Source: Phallusia mammillata (taxonomy: Eukaryota; Chordata; Ascidiacea; Phlebobranchia; Ascidiidae). Taken from it: DNA of 64,000 nucleotides. The translations under genes were made by a program, and so were the position numbers. Below are positions 11,156-25,800 of this stretch, piece by piece (position 1 is the stretch's first letter; each line of letters opens with the position of its first letter). The DNA lies in NCBI GenBank assembly GCA_003260075.1, contig QLIY01000174.1, positions 1 through 64,000 on the forward strand, in the 5' to 3' direction. The notes under the pieces are model-generated. The model did no database searches, was not told the DNA's origin, and saw nothing but the letters and a program-made list of their open reading frames with translations.

Positions 11156-13903
11156 TCATGTCAGTTGGCCACAATCAGAAATTACAACTTTTTGTCTAGG
11201 CTTTCCATCTTTAGAACCAATTGCCTAAAAACAACAAATAAACAGTTCAGGTGATATTATGTCCAACATTTTTATCTTGTTTCCTGTAAAAACGCATACA
11301 CATATATATGCACACATAAAACAATACATATCTTTGGATTAAAGCTTCTTACAACATTTAGGTTTCAGACTTACACTAATTTGTGCATTACAGGGTTATC
11401 TATAACATTTTAGAAATTAATACAAACCTCAATTTTTTTCAACACTTCAAAACCCTCTTTGACCTGCCCAAACACCACATGCTTATTATCAAGCCAATCA
11501 GTTTTCTCAGTAGTCATAAAAAATTGAGATCCATTGGTGTTGGGCCCAGAATTGGCCATAGACATCATACCTAAATTTAAATCAAGCCAATTGTTACATC
11601 ATAGAGTTTACACAACCAGCATTATTTGCATTAGAACGTCATGGTTACCTGGTGCTGTGTGTTTCAATTTAAAGTTTTCGTCTTCAAATTTACGCCCATA
11701 TATGGATTTTCCACCTGTACCATTGTGATTGGTAAAATCTCCACCCTTTATCATAAACATGTTTTATGTCATGCCAAAAATTAAACTTCACAATAGGGCA
11801 TAACCAGAAGTTACACTAAAATTGAATACTGAAACATTTTCAAAAAGTTAGGACTGAAACTTTTCAAACTTCAGGGGGAAAATTACTTTAATTTGTACAT
11901 GAGGTTTGTAAATAGACGCTTCAGCTCTGGGAATATGACCAGTGAAGTTGATAAAATACCCAGTTTTACATGATCTTTGTATGGTTTAGCATATACTATG
12001 TTGTCTATTAGGAAGGAAGAAAAATTTTTTGAATTGTTTAGGGAGGAATTCGTCAATAAACGTTGGGAACCACTGAATCAGAACATCATCATTGGAAACT
12101 GCAGTCTTAACTTTTAAACCTATTTTATGTAAACAGACAAACCTGGCACATAAATTGTGGAATGATGCGATGAAATGTGCTTCCTCTGTATCCATACCCT
12201 TTTTCATGGGTGCAAAGGCACCGAAAGTTTTCTAAACAGTTACATTTGCTTTTAGCTAAATAAAGATTAAACATAGTTAAAAAGATTTGGACTGTTAACC
12301 CCTTTTTGGTATCAACACACGCACCTTAAAAAATAAGTACCCATTAATATTTTCTGTTTTACATTTGTATTTCTATATATATTATTCTTATAACTGTAAA
12401 TATATTCTTGCCTTAGCATTTAATATTGCTAGTAGATTTTTATATTACCAACAGAAAATGAATTCTGCTTACCAGCTGTAAGTGGTACAACATCGGCCCG
12501 CAATTCCATTACTATTCTTCCTGTATATTGATTCCCGGTTCGTATATCAAAGAAAACCTATAGCAAGTAAAGTGTTTTAAGCAAAGGAATGACTAAAGCA
12601 AATTTTCAGCAATAAAAAAACAGTTACACAACACTTTCTAATAGAGCACTGTAACAACCACATAAACTGGAACTTATAGCTCATGAACTAAAGTAAATAT
12701 TGCTGTTTTGAAATGACACCAGTAAAAGATAGGTCATATATGCCTGCCCAGTGCCCACTATTTTCCATGTTACACAGTAAAAAGAAACAAAAACAACATT
12801 TACAGAAAAGAGCCCTTTACAAAGATGTACCTTTGGATTTTTTACTTCAGTTTTCTGAGTTTCTGTTGTCTTTGCATCACTAGCAGTAGTTTCTTCAGTA
12901 TCTTCGTTCATTGCATATTTCTTCAGCCAATCTTCATCAGCCCAAACTTGAAATTGAACATGTACAGATTAGGCACGCAATCAACCAAAAAAATGTTTGT
13001 AATAATTTACCTGGGCCATGAGCAAGTCCTTCTTTTTTGGCAAACATTGGCTTGGCAATGTTAACTCTTAATGTGCGACCAAATATTTCTGATTCATTCT
13101 AAAAAACAAGATGTAGCTGTTTTTTAAAAAAATGTTTACGCTGCCACTTAATGTACTGTGGTACTGCAAATAAAAATGTAGGTTATGAATATTATAGGAC
13201 CCTACACCATTCCATATGGTGGTGAATGCTTGGTGACCTGCTGATTATGTTTAACGCTTTTTGTGTGTCTGCTACACTGTGAATTATATATGATTATAAA
13301 TATGCCATGATCCCTGGTCTGCGCTGATTCGGGGGTAATCCCAGTTATAAATTAATGTTCATCTTAACTACTATGTGAGCAGTTAGAAATAGAAGGGCCT
13401 TTAAAAACATTTAAGCAACAAACAATAACATATATTACCTTCAAAAGAGTGAATTTAAGATTTTAAGTGTTATAGTCACAAAACAAGTTTATTATGAACT
13501 CAAACCATAACACTTTTTCCTACTTCCACTTCATAAAAATAAACTGCTGCATAGTGCATACCATGTTATCCATTGCTGCTTTGGCATCTTCAGCCAATTC
13601 AAATTCAACAAATGCAAATCCCCTGTGCTTTTCAGTTTCATAGTCAATAGGAAGGTTGACGTCAACAATGTCTCCAAAGGGTATGAATGCAGAATGAATT
13701 GTTTTTTCAGTAACTTCTTCTGCGAGTCCACCTTTGTGTAAACAATGTTTCATAAAAACACAAGCATTACATTTGTGTACAATGCATTAATAAATAGGTT
13801 TTACAAAAAAAAGTTAGACATATGCTACAAATAAATATATGACACATGCTATAAATGTTAAACTGCTTAGCATACCAACGTAAATCATTCGCTTGTTTGA
13901 CAT
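11156..13903 (-). CDS. PPIE: Peptidyl-prolyl isomerase E (cyclophilin with RRM)
   Basis: Minus-strand exons: 13903-13876, 13731-13562, 13098-13011, 12946-12831, 12557-12473, 12231-12143, 11745-11649, 11570-11428, 11224-11156. They join in phase to 294 residues (human PPIE is 301). The N-terminus is an RRM with RNP2 MIYVGG at 6-11 and RNP1 RGFAFVEF. A linker rich in Glu and Thr follows, then a cyclophilin domain from about 135. Catalytic and ligand residues are intact: R184 and F189 in [11 protein letters not shown] match CypA R55 and F60, and W250 in [12 protein letters not shown] matches W121. The family member is a nuclear spliceosome-associated prolyl isomerase. It is divergent from the VARS gene, with 601 bases between start codons. 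Confidence 0.95.
11830..12080 (-). mobile_element. hAT-like MITE in PPIE intron
   Basis: Reads inward from the end CGTTGGGAACCACTG near 12,061-12,075. It shares GAATTCCTCCCTAAACAATT, GGTCATATTCCCAGAGC and TATTTACAAACCTCATGTA with copies near 22,449, 46,400 and 59,940. The far end and target duplication were not located. Confidence 0.55.
13195..13350 (+). repeat. SINE tail fragment
   Basis: Contains CCATGATCCCTGGTCTGCGC and upstream GTGAATGCTTGGTGACCTGC. These match the 3' body of the tRNA-headed SINE at 40,459 and the copy at 25,020-25,150. The tRNA-like head is missing. Confidence 0.55.
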
Positions 13904-14504
13904 CTTGATGATTGGCTACCACAATAAATAGATATCTAAAACAGGTGATACACACGTAAGATAGCAAATTGTGTTGTTAACGTCTCTGTCTGGTGGTCTG
14001 GTGACCAATGCATTTAATTTTAAATTAAGCGCGGTCAAAATCATTGTAGTAACAATGGACAAAACAAAATGCGATACATACAGGTATTTGATATAATACG
14101 GAAATGCAGTATTTTTTTAAGGCATGCCCAAATAAACATACGTACAAAAAAAAAGGCATTTACCTTTTTGAAGCAAAATTTCACAGGGATAAAGCGACAC
14201 TTAGTGGATGAATTTGTAGGACGCACGTGCGCATGTAAACAATGTTCATGCAAAATTGCAGATGTAAAGTCGAAGTATTTCTTTAAGTTTTTGTTTGTAA
14301 CATTGCTTTTATAATTCATATCTCATCAACATAGGTACAGATGCGCATTTGATGACATTTTGTGTATAATTTATCTTGCACTTATTGTGTGGAACAAAAA
14401 CTGTTTTTTTTCAGTTGCTGAAAATTATTCAATGGCATACAAAGTTTGTTGTTTCCCATATATATCCTGAATGTATCTGCCTTGTTGTCTGACTGCTGTA
14501 GACA
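13904..14504. promoter_or_regulatory. Shared divergent promoter region, PPIE and VARS
   Basis: The 601 bases between two head-to-head start codons must hold both promoters unless a start lies elsewhere. No TATA box at a convincing distance is seen. A GCGCGGTC and a GCACGTGCGCATG stretch (about 14,224) are the only GC-rich spots. The upstream PPIE sequence has a pyrimidine-rich acceptor (CCTGTTTTAG) that could accept a spliced leader. Confidence 0.45.
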
Positions 14505-17500
14505 ATGGCATTAAGTTTGCTTAAATTAAGAAGTTTTCACAGTTTCCGATCCGCATTGAGCTTCCAGCAATACCGATATGCTCAGTCAGATCGGAGTCAA
14601 AAAGAATTTCGTAAGATTCTTCGGCAAACAAAATTAGAAAAAAGTTTAGAAACAGGGGTGAGTAGTTAATGTATCCACCTTATGTGTAATGTGTTTATGC
14701 TGCGTAACATGTTTTTGCCCTAATGCAGTGGCCAGTGGTTCTTAACCTGGGTTTAATCGAACCCTAGGGGTTCAACTTCAATGAAGGTCTTTTTGAAATA
14801 CAATACAAATACTCGTTTTGTCAAAATTTAGGGTTATATAGGCGCTAAAACATGGCAATTTTTGTTTGCTAAATATCAAAACACTGGGAGGTTGCACTAA
14901 GGTTTTGTTTTCATTTTTTGACATAACAAAGAGCATTGTGTTCGTTGTTCGTAAGCAGCAAAACAACAATATTTTGTTGAAAGCAAAAACTTAATATTTC
15001 ATCTTTTTTATGTTTGTGTACAGTTGCTAAAATACTGTCCTTCATTTTGGTAAATACTTAAAATTGTCGGGATTAAAGCAATCCTGAAACAAGTTGCTTG
15101 TATTATTATGTCAGAATTTAACAAAATGACAAAAGATAAGAACCACTACCCTAATGAAAGTGGCGTAAAAGTAGAAATGTTGGTTATATATTTGTTAGTT
15201 GTTGGTAGTTATAATTACGTTTTTGGCCTTTTGAGTTTTGTTTTAAAATTACTGGGAATAAGACAACCAAGCTAAAACATATTAAAATAAAAAATGAACT
15301 TAGTGCAAATGTGTTCTCTAAAATCCTAAGTATTGCTTTAAAAAAGAACACAAAAATATACAAATTTGTGTTTGTTTTTTGTATTTCTCAAAATCTAAAA
15401 CCTGTTTTTCAAAAAAGCAAAAGTTACAGAAACATTATTTGTGATCAAACTTCTGGAATATGGTTTCTCTACTATGCATGTAAAATTAATGTTTTTTTTT
15501 TTTTCAGCATGTACAACCTGGTAAAAAGATTAATTTTGTTGAAACAGCTTATACTGGCACAGTTACGGTTGGTGACAAAAAAGGTACGCAAAGTATAGAT
15601 ATATTTATGTTTATTTTACAGTAGTGATGGGACGACACCAGGTTTTGATGCGAGTATCGATACAGAGTACGAGAACCACATGTACATACCTTCGATACCG
15701 AGTACCATTACCGAGTACTTAAGTACAGTGTTGTACTACTTGTATATCACTGGCTAATTTATCTGCAATGGCCGGTGTACAGACGTACACACACACAGAT
15801 AAATGTAATCTCCATGCAATATATGTAATCAGGCAGAACTTTTTCCCGATTTTGTGCTATCCGAAGTAAATATTGGTATAAAGTTGCCTGTATTCTTATG
15901 GTGTAAACCAGCCTACTGTATTCACACGTTGGTATCGAAAACTGAGACAAAAACAAAATATTTCGATACTGAGTACGAGTATCGATACCACTGAAATCGT
16001 TCCATACCGAGTATCGGGTACCCGTCCCATCACTATTTTACAGTAAAGTATTCAGTAACGGTCATGTCAGATATTAAAAAACCAACCTAAAAATGCAATT
16101 GATTTAAGTTCTAACTAATTGCCACATAAAAGTCTAATTTAATGCAGATACCGCAATTCCTCTTCCTGGCTATTATAGCCCTGAGTTTGTTGAGTGTCAT
16201 TGGTATGACTGGTGGCGGAAACAAGGTTATCTTACTTGTGATCCTGTATCGCAAGGAAACAAAAAGAAATTTAGCATGGTAATTCCACCACCTAATGTCA
16301 CAGGTGAACTGCACCTTGGCCATGCTTATACTGCCACCATACAAGATGCTTTGATAAGATGGTAATTTTGTTCTTTTATCTATTTCTGTAACATTTGGGG
16401 TTTAATTTATAAAAAGTGTTATTCACTGGGTGCAAATGTCTGAAATAGTTGAGGCATACCGACCACATGGAACAGTGGTTCTCAAACTCGGATTTCGGGG
16501 CCGCATGCGGCTCCCAACTACTTATTTTGCGGCTCGCACCAGACCTCAGAAAACCACCAAACATTGCTATTTTAGCTTTCAAAGTCATCTTCTTTAGTGA
16601 TTTTCTCAAGGTTTCGTTTTTTTGCGGCTCCCTACACACTTAAAAAATACCATTTGGCCCCGACAATGAAAAAGTTTGAGAACCACTGACATGGAATATG
16701 CATATGTTTTTGGCTAGTCATGTACTTTGTATAACTGCATTATGATTGTACATCTCAAAACAAAGTATTATATACTCATTCTAATTTTTATGTTTTGTCA
16801 AATGATTTCATAGTTTTTATGATCGCTAAAAAGTTTCAAACAAACCAGCTAAGATGAACATTTATTCATTTCTGGGACTAACAGGCCAGACAAACAATCA
16901 TTTATATCTGTACAAGTGACTGACTATTTTGAGTAATATATACAAAATTATTTACTGCAGGAATAAAATGAGTGGTCATGATGTTTTATGGGTCCCCGGC
17001 ACCGATCATGCTGGAATTGCAACACAAGCAGTTGTGGAACGTCAACTAGCTGTCAATACTGGAGAAACAAGACAAGAAATGGGGCGTGAAAAGTTTAACA
17101 AGGCTGTCTGGGAGTGGAAAAATAGGTAAAATCTGATAAATAACCAACTTACTGTCAAAACGGTGTCTAGGCCTTTGCATGTTACTATGACCTGTCTAAT
17201 CACCAGTTGATTGTGTGTGCCATCTGTAATGTCACCCCACACTTCTTGCATTTACTTTTTCCCTTGGTGTTTGTGTGAACCCCATTTTAAGCTCAATTGA
17301 CAGACTACACTGATGACCACAACATATGTTATGTTCTCACAGTTATGGTTTTAATTTGACTCCTAGCTTTATCTATAAGTAATATTTGACATATATCATT
17401 ACAAAATTTTTAATATGCTGTCTGTTGATTGGTTTATTGGTTGGTTTTTAGTGTAGCACATAGTCAACTAATTTAGCCAATATCAGCTGGTTTGTTTGAT

Positions 17501-19764
17501 TTTTTTGATCAAATTCATACGAAAACAACTTACAATCAAGTTTACAATGGCATTTTTTGTGCATTTTTTGCCATGTGTATGATTGACTTCTAGTTTTTGT
17601 CCCCCCCCCCCTACAATGGCATTTTTTGTGCATTTTTTGCCATGTGTATGATTGACTTCAAGTTTTTGTCACAAAATTGGGACAAAATTTTATTGCTGTT
17701 TACATTGTTAATAAGTTGATGGTATTGACTTTTAGCAAAGGCGATCAAATTAACAAACAACTGAAAAGAATGGGAACAATGTTAGATTGGGAAAGAAGTG
17801 TATTTACAATGGATCCTGGTTATTCCAATGCAGTAAATGAAGCATTCATAAGGTAAAGTGTTTATTCAGTGCATAGCTTTCAAAAAACTTTACAAAAGAT
17901 TTTACCAGTTCCAGTTTTCTTTAAATGATCAATTTTCTGACAAATGTCCAATTTGTCCACATTGCTTGGTCAACCTGATTATAGCATATTTCTTGTTTAA
18001 CTTTCTAATAAAATAAACATTGGTTATTTTTCAGGCAGTAATCTCTTATTTACTAAAAAAACACACACCTTATAGTCTGTTATAAATGTCGGGCACAATT
18101 TATGTTCGATAATTTCACACATATATAAACTATACTTTTCTTCTTTTGTCAAAGTTATTATTTCTAGCAAAATTACGAATTTCCTCACCCAAAAACATGA
18201 CTTTTTCGTGAAGCGTCAGTAGAGTTTAATTATGTCAAACCATGCAACCTAGTTAAACAAAAATAATTCAACGTTTTCTGAATTTATTCCAACACCTGAA
18301 GTTTTAGTAAAGCAACACAGGGTTTATTGTGCATGTTGACAGGTTATTTAACGAAGGCCTGATATACCGAGAAGAGAAGCCTGTTAACTGGTGTGGAACT
18401 TTACAATCTGTAATATCAGATGTAGAGGTGGACTCTAAGCTGATTCAAGATTCAGAAAGTTTGTCTGTCGAGGGTTATGAATTTCCTGTACTGTTTGGTT
18501 TGCTTCATAGATTTGCCTACAAGCTAGAACGGCCTCAAGGTATAAAATTGTAATAGATTTTAATCAAGTAAATTAAAACAAGGTGCATTATGCACTGTAG
18601 TAGAAAAAATTTATTTTGTTTGAGTTCTGATAGTAATTAGTAGGTTTTCAAATTCTTGTGATTACATTCTAATAATTATTACATAAAATGAGCCAAATGA
18701 GTTTCCCTAAAGTTTCCCCCCCCCCTTTTAGTGCAATTGTGCTGCTACGATTTGTATCACCGGCGAAATAAACCCAACTCAACTCAACTCAACATAAAAT
18801 GAGCCAAATGAGTTTCCCTAAAGTTGAAGCAATAACCTTGAATAGTTTGCTTTTCATGCCAAAGCACTAAGGCAAAAAAGTCATTTTGTCACATGCATTG
18901 AATAATTATAAAAGCATCAAGCCAATAAATAAAAAGTACGTTGCCGGCAATGCACACTGTTTCGACCCACAATTTCATCAATGCAGCCGGTGACAAGACA
19001 TAGGCTGTATGAGCTGTTGTAGCCTATTAACAGCACTACAACTGCACTGATGAGTCCTTAAAGGTCGAAAACAGTGTGCATTGTCTGCAGCTTACTTATC
19101 ATTGAATCTTTATTATGAAGTATGTCCATGCACTTTTGGCATGAAATCTTTGATGAATTGGGATGACTTTCACAGATGGTAGATATAGTTATGCAGATGT
19201 GCCCCCTGCTTTGTTTGACTTGATAACCCCAGTATGTACCCCGCTAGACCCCAAAGTGTAAAACGTTTTTGTATGTTGCTGCGCACCACAAGCGAAAGAT
19301 TTCTGTGGTGTAATAGTGTAATAAAGGCACCAGTACATGTGGTACTTGTGTTTGTGCATTACTTGCTGGAGGTTTTTGCACATGGCAACAGAGGGGTGTT
19401 AAACGCCTTGTGACGTCAGAAGCGTTGAAGAATGTTGCTAATAACACCTCTAGTGGTCAAAATCTTAAACATTGTTAGAATTGGGTAAAATTTTTCAAGA
19501 CTGCTGAATGGGTCATCGTGATTTCATATTTTATGCTTTTGGGTGTTGAACCCTATCAGTTACCCCACTAACCCCTAAAATGGGTGAGTTTTTTAAACGG
19601 TGTCAGAATTAGATGAAATTTTGACAGCTTGTATAATTTGTCATTTTTAGGTGTCAATTGTTGTGTTTAACCCTGCAGCCCCAATATTTACCCCTTCAGC
19701 CCCATAAAAGGGTGAATTTGTTAAACATTGACCGAATTGGATGAAATTTGGACAGCTTATAGAG

Positions 19765-19844
<80 letters not shown>

Positions 19845-22800
19845 ACTAGCCCCCCAAAATGGGTCAATTTTTTAAACAATGTCAGAATGGAATGAAATTT
19901 GAACAGCTTGTAGAGTGTGCATTTATAGGTGAAGAATGTTGTGTTGTACCCTGTTGCCCCAGCATTTACCCCACTAGCCCCCAACAGTCATGCGCAATTC
20001 GCGCTGATTTGTGTTATAGGAGCTGATTGTTGGGTTTTAGCCTCTTTTCTCGGTATTTAACCCTTTTTTTCTCAGATAGACCATGAAATAGAAAAACCTT
20101 CAAAAATGTATCAATGGAATGAATTTGAATAGTTTGTACTCCATGACCCCCCCCCCGCATATTTATTTATGCACAGTGCCGACCACTGTGTTTTACCTTA
20201 TAACGCCCCACTTTCTCATGGTTATCTCTTGAAATGTATTATTTACAACTTTGTATGTGTGGGGACCCATGAGTTTTTGCTTGCAGAAACAACCAAGGTT
20301 ATAAAAGACGGTGAGTTTTTGCTTGCAGAAACAACCAAGGTTATAAAAGACAATGGATGATATGGGACCCAATATAAAATAAGTGTACAAAATATGTGTT
20401 ATAGTGTATATGCAAGGGCAATATGTGCTAAGCCACAGTTTTTTTTAACTTTCCAATTTTCTCTCATTACCCGCTTTATGATTGTAAACTCCAATTTGGA
20501 ATGGTAGCCACTCGAAAATTACTGTATTAAAGTTGTTTATTCTTTCTTATATGTTTGTTATTGATTTTCAGGTGACCTTACAGAAATAGTTGTGGCCACT
20601 ACCAGGTTGGAAACTATAGTTGGCGACTCTGCTGTTGCCGTCCATCCTGAAGACCCAAGATATGCTCATTTAATTGGACAACGGCTGAAAAAGCCTTTTA
20701 ACCCTAATGAGACGATTCCAATAATAGCAGATTCAGCTGTTGAAATTAAAACAGGGACAGGTACAAGCTTTTAGCAAAAAGTGTGAAATCTTGTAACTTA
20801 ATTTGTATTTTAGAGACAATTTGGTTAACACCAATTTGCCATGGTTTTAGAGTCCACTTGCATTTTGTACAATATAATTTGAAAAATGGTACAATTTATA
20901 ACCCAGTATGCAAGTGTATAAAAGTTGCTTTAATTAAATGTAATGTTATATTTTTTTGCTCAAATATTTAAAAAAAGAATTGTGCATCCACTATTCCAGC
21001 CGAAGCAGCTAAAAAAATTTTTTAAAATGGATAAACAGGATTAATTGCATAATCGCTCCCCCCCCCCCATGTAATGTTATATTTTTTTGCTCAAATATTT
21101 AAAAAAAGAATTGTGCTTCCACTATTCTAGCCGAAGCGCCTAAAAAAATGTTTTCAAAATGGATAAACAGGATTAATTGCACAATCACTGTTTATGTAAT
21201 TAACCCCATATGCAACAATCAAGATTTTTATGACAAATTAAAGGTTTAGGTACTGTCACAGACGTGAAACGTAGCTTTACTAAAAACAAAATTGCCAGTG
21301 ATTTTGAAAAAAATGTAGACAGTTTATTAAGCAAACGTTTTGTTCTTTACAAAAACTTTACAAAATTTATTTAACTGGTGTCCAATTAACCTTAATCATT
21401 ATCATTAATTCTATTCATAGGTGCTTTGAAAGTTACTCCAGCTCACGACTTTACTGACTTTGAGATCGGTAAGAGACATAATCTTGCTAGTCCGAGGATT
21501 TTTACTCCCGATGGCATGATGGACTTATCAAAAGTGTCAGTATCCATCAGGAGTATCCAAAAACTTCATGGTGTTCACAGGTTTGCCGCACGAAGTATGA
21601 TCGTTTCAGTTTTGAACAAGCTCAATTTGTACAGGTAAGTGTGTTTGCAATGTAAATGTGAGTTGGAGCTGTTGTCTTGTGAAAGTATTACTTTATGAAG
21701 CATATTGATTAAATGTGTGAAAAGTGTCGTAGGGAAGAGCCAAACCTGCAAAAGAGCATCTCATGTTAATGCTCAGTGCTCGACCGAGCAAGCTCAGTGC
21801 ATTGTGATGTCACAAACATTTCCAATTCCACCCTAGTTTTGTAGCTTTCCAAGGTCCCCTACGTCACCAGCTGTGTATTATCCTGTACAGACTCAAGAAG
21901 TACGCAATTTTTAACCATTTAACGCATTACAAATAAAACAGTCTGTTCTTGGATACCCTTTCGAACACTAGTTTCATATGATATTAGGGTATGAATATGC
22001 AAGTTTAATGGTTGGGTCAGTTTGTGCAACTGCTCGGCCAAGCACTGAGCTAAAAACAGCGAAGCTCGGTACCAAGTACTCTGGTTCTGGCTTGGCTCCG
22101 TCCAGCGCTAGTGTTTAGGTATGTTTTACAGTTAAACGGAGTTTGCTTTAAGGATTAGGGAAAAATGGTCAACTTAGTGTTTGCAAGATAAAATATCATG
22201 TTGTTTTTATTTTTGCCTCAGGGGTTGCAACACCCATCCAACAGTTTTGCGTGTATGCAGTCGCACTGGAGATGTGATTGAACCAACACTCAAAGAACAA
22301 TGGTTTATCAGGTACATCATTTTACAAAAATAAATTTCACTAGGAACTTTTTGTATGTAGGCAAATGTAATTAATTGCATGTCCAGTTTGCAAATGTTTT
22401 TTTATGCAACTTTATGAGTTTTTTTTCCACATGACAAATACCTTATGGCAGTGGTTTCCAACCTTTTTTGACGAATTCCTGCTTAAACAATTTAAAACAT
22501 TTTGATTACTCTCTAATATGCTACATAAAAAAAAGGTCTTTTGAAACTGTGTCTTTTAGCAACTTTACAGGTCATATTCCCAAAGCTTAAGTGTTTATTT
22601 ACAAATCACATTTAAAAAATGAAGTAAATTCCCCTTTCTTTCTTTTTTTACATTGTGTGACCAAATCATGCATATATTTCAAGGTTAAAAGACTTGGCAG
22701 AAACAGCAAAGGACGCTGTGTCATCTAATCGAATTCATTTACAAGATGCAAAATCCTATGAAAAGACTTGGAACAAGTTTTTGACAGACCCAGAAGACTG

Positions 22801-25800
22801 GTGCATTTCAAGACAAAACTGGTGGGGCCACCAAATACCAGCGTTTCAATGCTCCGTACAAAATAGGTAAATACTCATAGCCCTATGTTGCTAAAATTAT
22901 TCCTAACATAAGCTGCAGACAGTGCACGCTGTTTTGACATATAAGGTCTCACCAGTGCAGCTGGTGACAAGAGATTAGGCATGTTGGCTAGTGTGGCCAT
23001 TCAACAACACTCCAGTTTGTTGTGGCTTTGCACAGACTGGGTGAGGCATGGGTTTCAGAGGTCGAACCAGTGTGCCCTGTCCTCAGCTTATCATTTATTG
23101 GCTTGATGCCTTTATATTCCAAACATAGTTTAAGCAATAAAAAATCATCACATTTGCAGGAAAACCACCTTAAGTTAAAGCTAAAGTTGAAAGATATGAA
23201 TGATGTCGTTATATCACTACTGCATTAAAACAAGAACACTCATAACTTACTATCAGATAGAAAATAAGTTGTTGTTTTTTGGTCAGTGAATCAAAATGGG
23301 TTGCTGCACATGCAGAAGAAGAAGCCCTACATAAGGCAACTAAATTGTTTCCCCATGCTGAACCATCAAAAATTGTGCTCAAGCGTGATCCAGATGTTTT
23401 AGACACTTGGTTTTCTTCAGCCCTTTTTCCTTTTGCTGCTCTTGGATGGCCAGAAAACACCCCAGATCTGCAACGGTAATTAACTGCTCAGACTTAACAA
23501 GTCTTTAAAATAAATTTAGCTAGTATAAGCTATGAAGACCACTGACATAAACGCCAAGAGTGGGAATCGTAAGTGCATGACTGCAGTCAGTAACCTACAG
23601 CTCACGAGCCCGAGCCTGATGTGGCTCTTTGATAACTGATTCTTATACAAATCTTAGTTTGAATTTTATTACACCATATATGATTATAAATAATTGTGTT
23701 ATTATGTCAGGTTTTTTCCACTAAGTCTCATGGAAACTGGTCAAGATCTCCTTTTCTTCTGGGTGGCCAGGATGGTAATGCTGGGTATCAAGTTGACTGG
23801 AAAGGTAACTTAACAACTTAATTTATGTGTAACAGTTATCCAGACAATGGCTTTGTAAAAAAATGCATTCTGACTTTTAAATTTGTTTAGAAGCAAGCTG
23901 AATTTTAGTTAAAATGTTGCACATATTAACAAATATAAGATGTTTTAGGAAGTCTTTGCCAACAAAGTAGTTTGTTTTAACTGTTTAGAATTGTAATTGG
24001 CATTAAGAGGATTTGTGAGGCATGACTTTTCAGCTTGTTACTTTCAACAAACTTGATTACCGTTAGATGGCAACACAAGCCAATAGGCTTCAGCCTTGTC
24101 GCCAGCTGCACTGATGAGACCCCATAGGTCGAAGTAGTGTGTTCGTTCTGCATCTGTCTTAACTTGTTATTTGTTTTTATACATTAGAATCCATTCAAGA
24201 CTATTATGTTTCATTCAATGATAAGAGACTCATATGGACGTAAAATGAGCAAATCCCTGGGAAATGTGATAAATCCACTACACGTTATTGACGGTGCTTC
24301 TTTTGAGGTAATTATTGTTGATTATTGTTTAATGATAATTACAAGTATCTTTTTTAAACTGTACATTATTTTGAATAAATGTCATAAAATAGGTTGTCAC
24401 CAAGTGAAAGAAACTCAGCTAAACATTTTTACAAGTTTTATTGGAATTAGTAATTTTTTTTGTAGGAGAGGGTTGAAGGCATTCGCCGCATGGCCCTAAA
24501 TGCAGAAGAAAACAAATTGTCAATAAAGGGCATCAACAAGCAGGCTTTTAAATCTATACCTCGTTGTGGAACTGATGCCCTTCGAATGTCAATGTGTATG
24601 TACAGCGCACAAGTAAGTTTGGGTTTTTAACTGATTTAAGCTGGCTACATTACTTCTTTGCCTGCTTCTTTGATTTTTTTTAACCTGAAAAATTGACATT
24701 AGCGCTGTGCACACTATGTTAAATTTACTTCCTAAACTCATAGTACGACAGGCCTATTAAAGGCAGTGTCAGCCGCTCTCCCAAATATTCCCATTTGGCA
24801 CGGCTCAGACTGGAAAAATCTAGCCTGTGGTGGGATTTAAACCCCTGTCAGGAGTCTTTCCAGGACTCGCGCTCTATCAACTGAGCTACACAGGCCCAGT
24901 GGAGAAACTGCCAAAAGTCGAATCACAAGCACCATTGCCTGCCTTGTATGCTGCTCATGTCAGCTTTGCAGTAGGGGATCGCCAGTTTGACCATATCAGC
25001 TCCTGTTGTGGGTTCGAATCCCACCCATATGGGAATGCTTGGGAGACCGGCTGATTCGGTATAATGCCTTTAATAGGCCTGGCGTACAATGATTTATCGA
25101 TATGTATGCTGTGATCGATGGTCTGCATTGACGCTTGTGGGATGATTCCAATATGAATATATTTATCTTATATATTTCCTAAACTAGTTTCTACATGCTT
25201 GTATTTAAATAAACAGTTTTAATAAACTAGCAAAGAATGGATAGTTGCCCTAAATCAGTGGTTCCCAACCAGGGCCAATGGCCCCCCAGGGGGGCCACAA
25301 GCTGTGTTCCGGGGGGCCATGGGTGTAAATTCACACGAAACACCCACTAAAAGTCATTTTCACTTAAACTTTATTCCCGAATTTAATCGACCATTTCACA
25401 TACTATTTGTTTATAGTGAGATTTATCACGCTTATTTACTTTATTAGACCTGTTTAAGGCCAAAATTAATACCACATTCCAACTTGAGATTGCTATCTAC
25501 ATTTTAAGGGGGCCACAGGTCCTACATAGTAACTTGAAGGGGGCCACGAGGCCAAAAAGTTACTTTAAGGGGGCCATGGTCCACGAAAGGTTGGGAACCA
25601 CTGCCCTAAATAGTATTCACAGTTTTTAGGACAGTAAACTATTTAACCATTTAGTAAGATGTAGTATGTATAGACATAGAGGAAACCTTTATAGAGCTCT
25701 CCTGGCATTTATTATTATTTTTTATACCTACGTCCTATACTGGTTGCCTTCATCACGGTAAATAACACTGAATGTGTGTATTACAAAGTGCTACAGGCAC

